The translations under genes and the position numbers were made by a program. This document shows, piece by piece, positions 32,647-32,701 of a stretch of DNA of 32,701 nucleotides (positions are counted from its first letter, which is position 1; each line of letters opens with the position of its first letter). A model generated the notes under the pieces. The model was given only the letters and a program-made list of their open reading frames with translations, was not told where the DNA came from and made no database searches. The stretch is from CAZTAK01 sp964611585 (GTDB lineage Bacteria; Pseudomonadota; Alphaproteobacteria; SHVP01). Location of the stretch: NCBI GenBank assembly GCA_964611585.1, contig CAZTAK010000029.1:1-32701 (forward strand). The letters run 5' to 3'.

Positions 32647-32701
32647 TGACCTGCCCCCACGATTAGTACCAGACGTTAGTTTAGACCATGCTTGGCATCT
32701 T
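32647..32701. mobile_element. Possible insertion-sequence end at the window edge
   Basis: One base after the SDR stop the sequence changes to TGACCTGCCCCCACGATTAG and then an AT-richer run, resembling termini of IS3-family elements that start with TG. Only 55 bases are visible, so neither a transposase nor the other end can be checked. Confidence 0.3.

Overview
The window looks like a chromosomal segment of a high-GC alphaproteobacterium, probably from the Rhodospirillales or a close group. The evidence is the gene content and order: a B12-dependent class II ribonucleotide reductase, a chorismate mutase–hisC–tyrA cluster divergent from metX–metW, phaR next to a PhaA-type thiolase, and preT–preA with a PuuE-type hydrolase. 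This is inference from families and synteny; no rRNA or other phylogenetic marker is present.

Layout. (1) 1-2221: a dispersed repeat, then a convergent pair: a secreted four-cysteine protein of unknown function (frameshifted) and a T4-lysozyme-like (GH24-type) muramidase (also frameshifted), the latter with a good promoter. (2) 2432-6962: class II nrdJ convergent with a ChaC-type gamma-glutamylcyclotransferase that carries a collagen-like insert, then a DUF2125-type protein. (3) 6960-11810: tyrA, hisC and chorismate mutase on the minus strand, and metX-metW divergent from them. (4) 11838-15470: a methyltransferase, a GST, a thiolase with an in-frame amber codon, and phaR. (5) 15471-16787: degenerate tandem repeats, a small hypothetical gene with a strong terminator, and a decayed copy of the GST 3' end. 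(6) 16788-20588: an oxalyl-CoA-synthetase-like ligase, a ketopantoate-reductase-family protein and an MFS transporter. (7) 20636-22209: a second copy of the muramidase / four-cysteine-protein pair, again convergent, here with an in-frame stop in the muramidase. (8) 22573-23802: another MFS transporter. (9) 23952-31707: a long minus-strand run (glyoxylate-type aminotransferase, PuuE-like hydrolase, preT, preA, a LeuB-like dehydrogenase, MFS transporter, Dabb protein) that looks like purine/pyrimidine catabolism with an unexplained decarboxylating-dehydrogenase step. (10) 31875-32645: an SDR oxidoreductase, followed by a possible insertion-sequence end at the window edge.

The most unusual content is the duplicated convergent module. 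Two diverged muramidases keep exactly the T4 lysozyme Glu-Asp-Thr spacing (after restoring one base in copy A). Each faces a diverged exported protein with four conserved cysteines. The pairing resembles a peptidoglycan hydrolase with a periplasmic cognate (inhibitor or immunity-like), but that function is conjecture. Three of these four genes, and the thiolase, carry a single frame-disrupting lesion. Either these loci are decaying or the assembly has local errors; only reads or relatives can tell.
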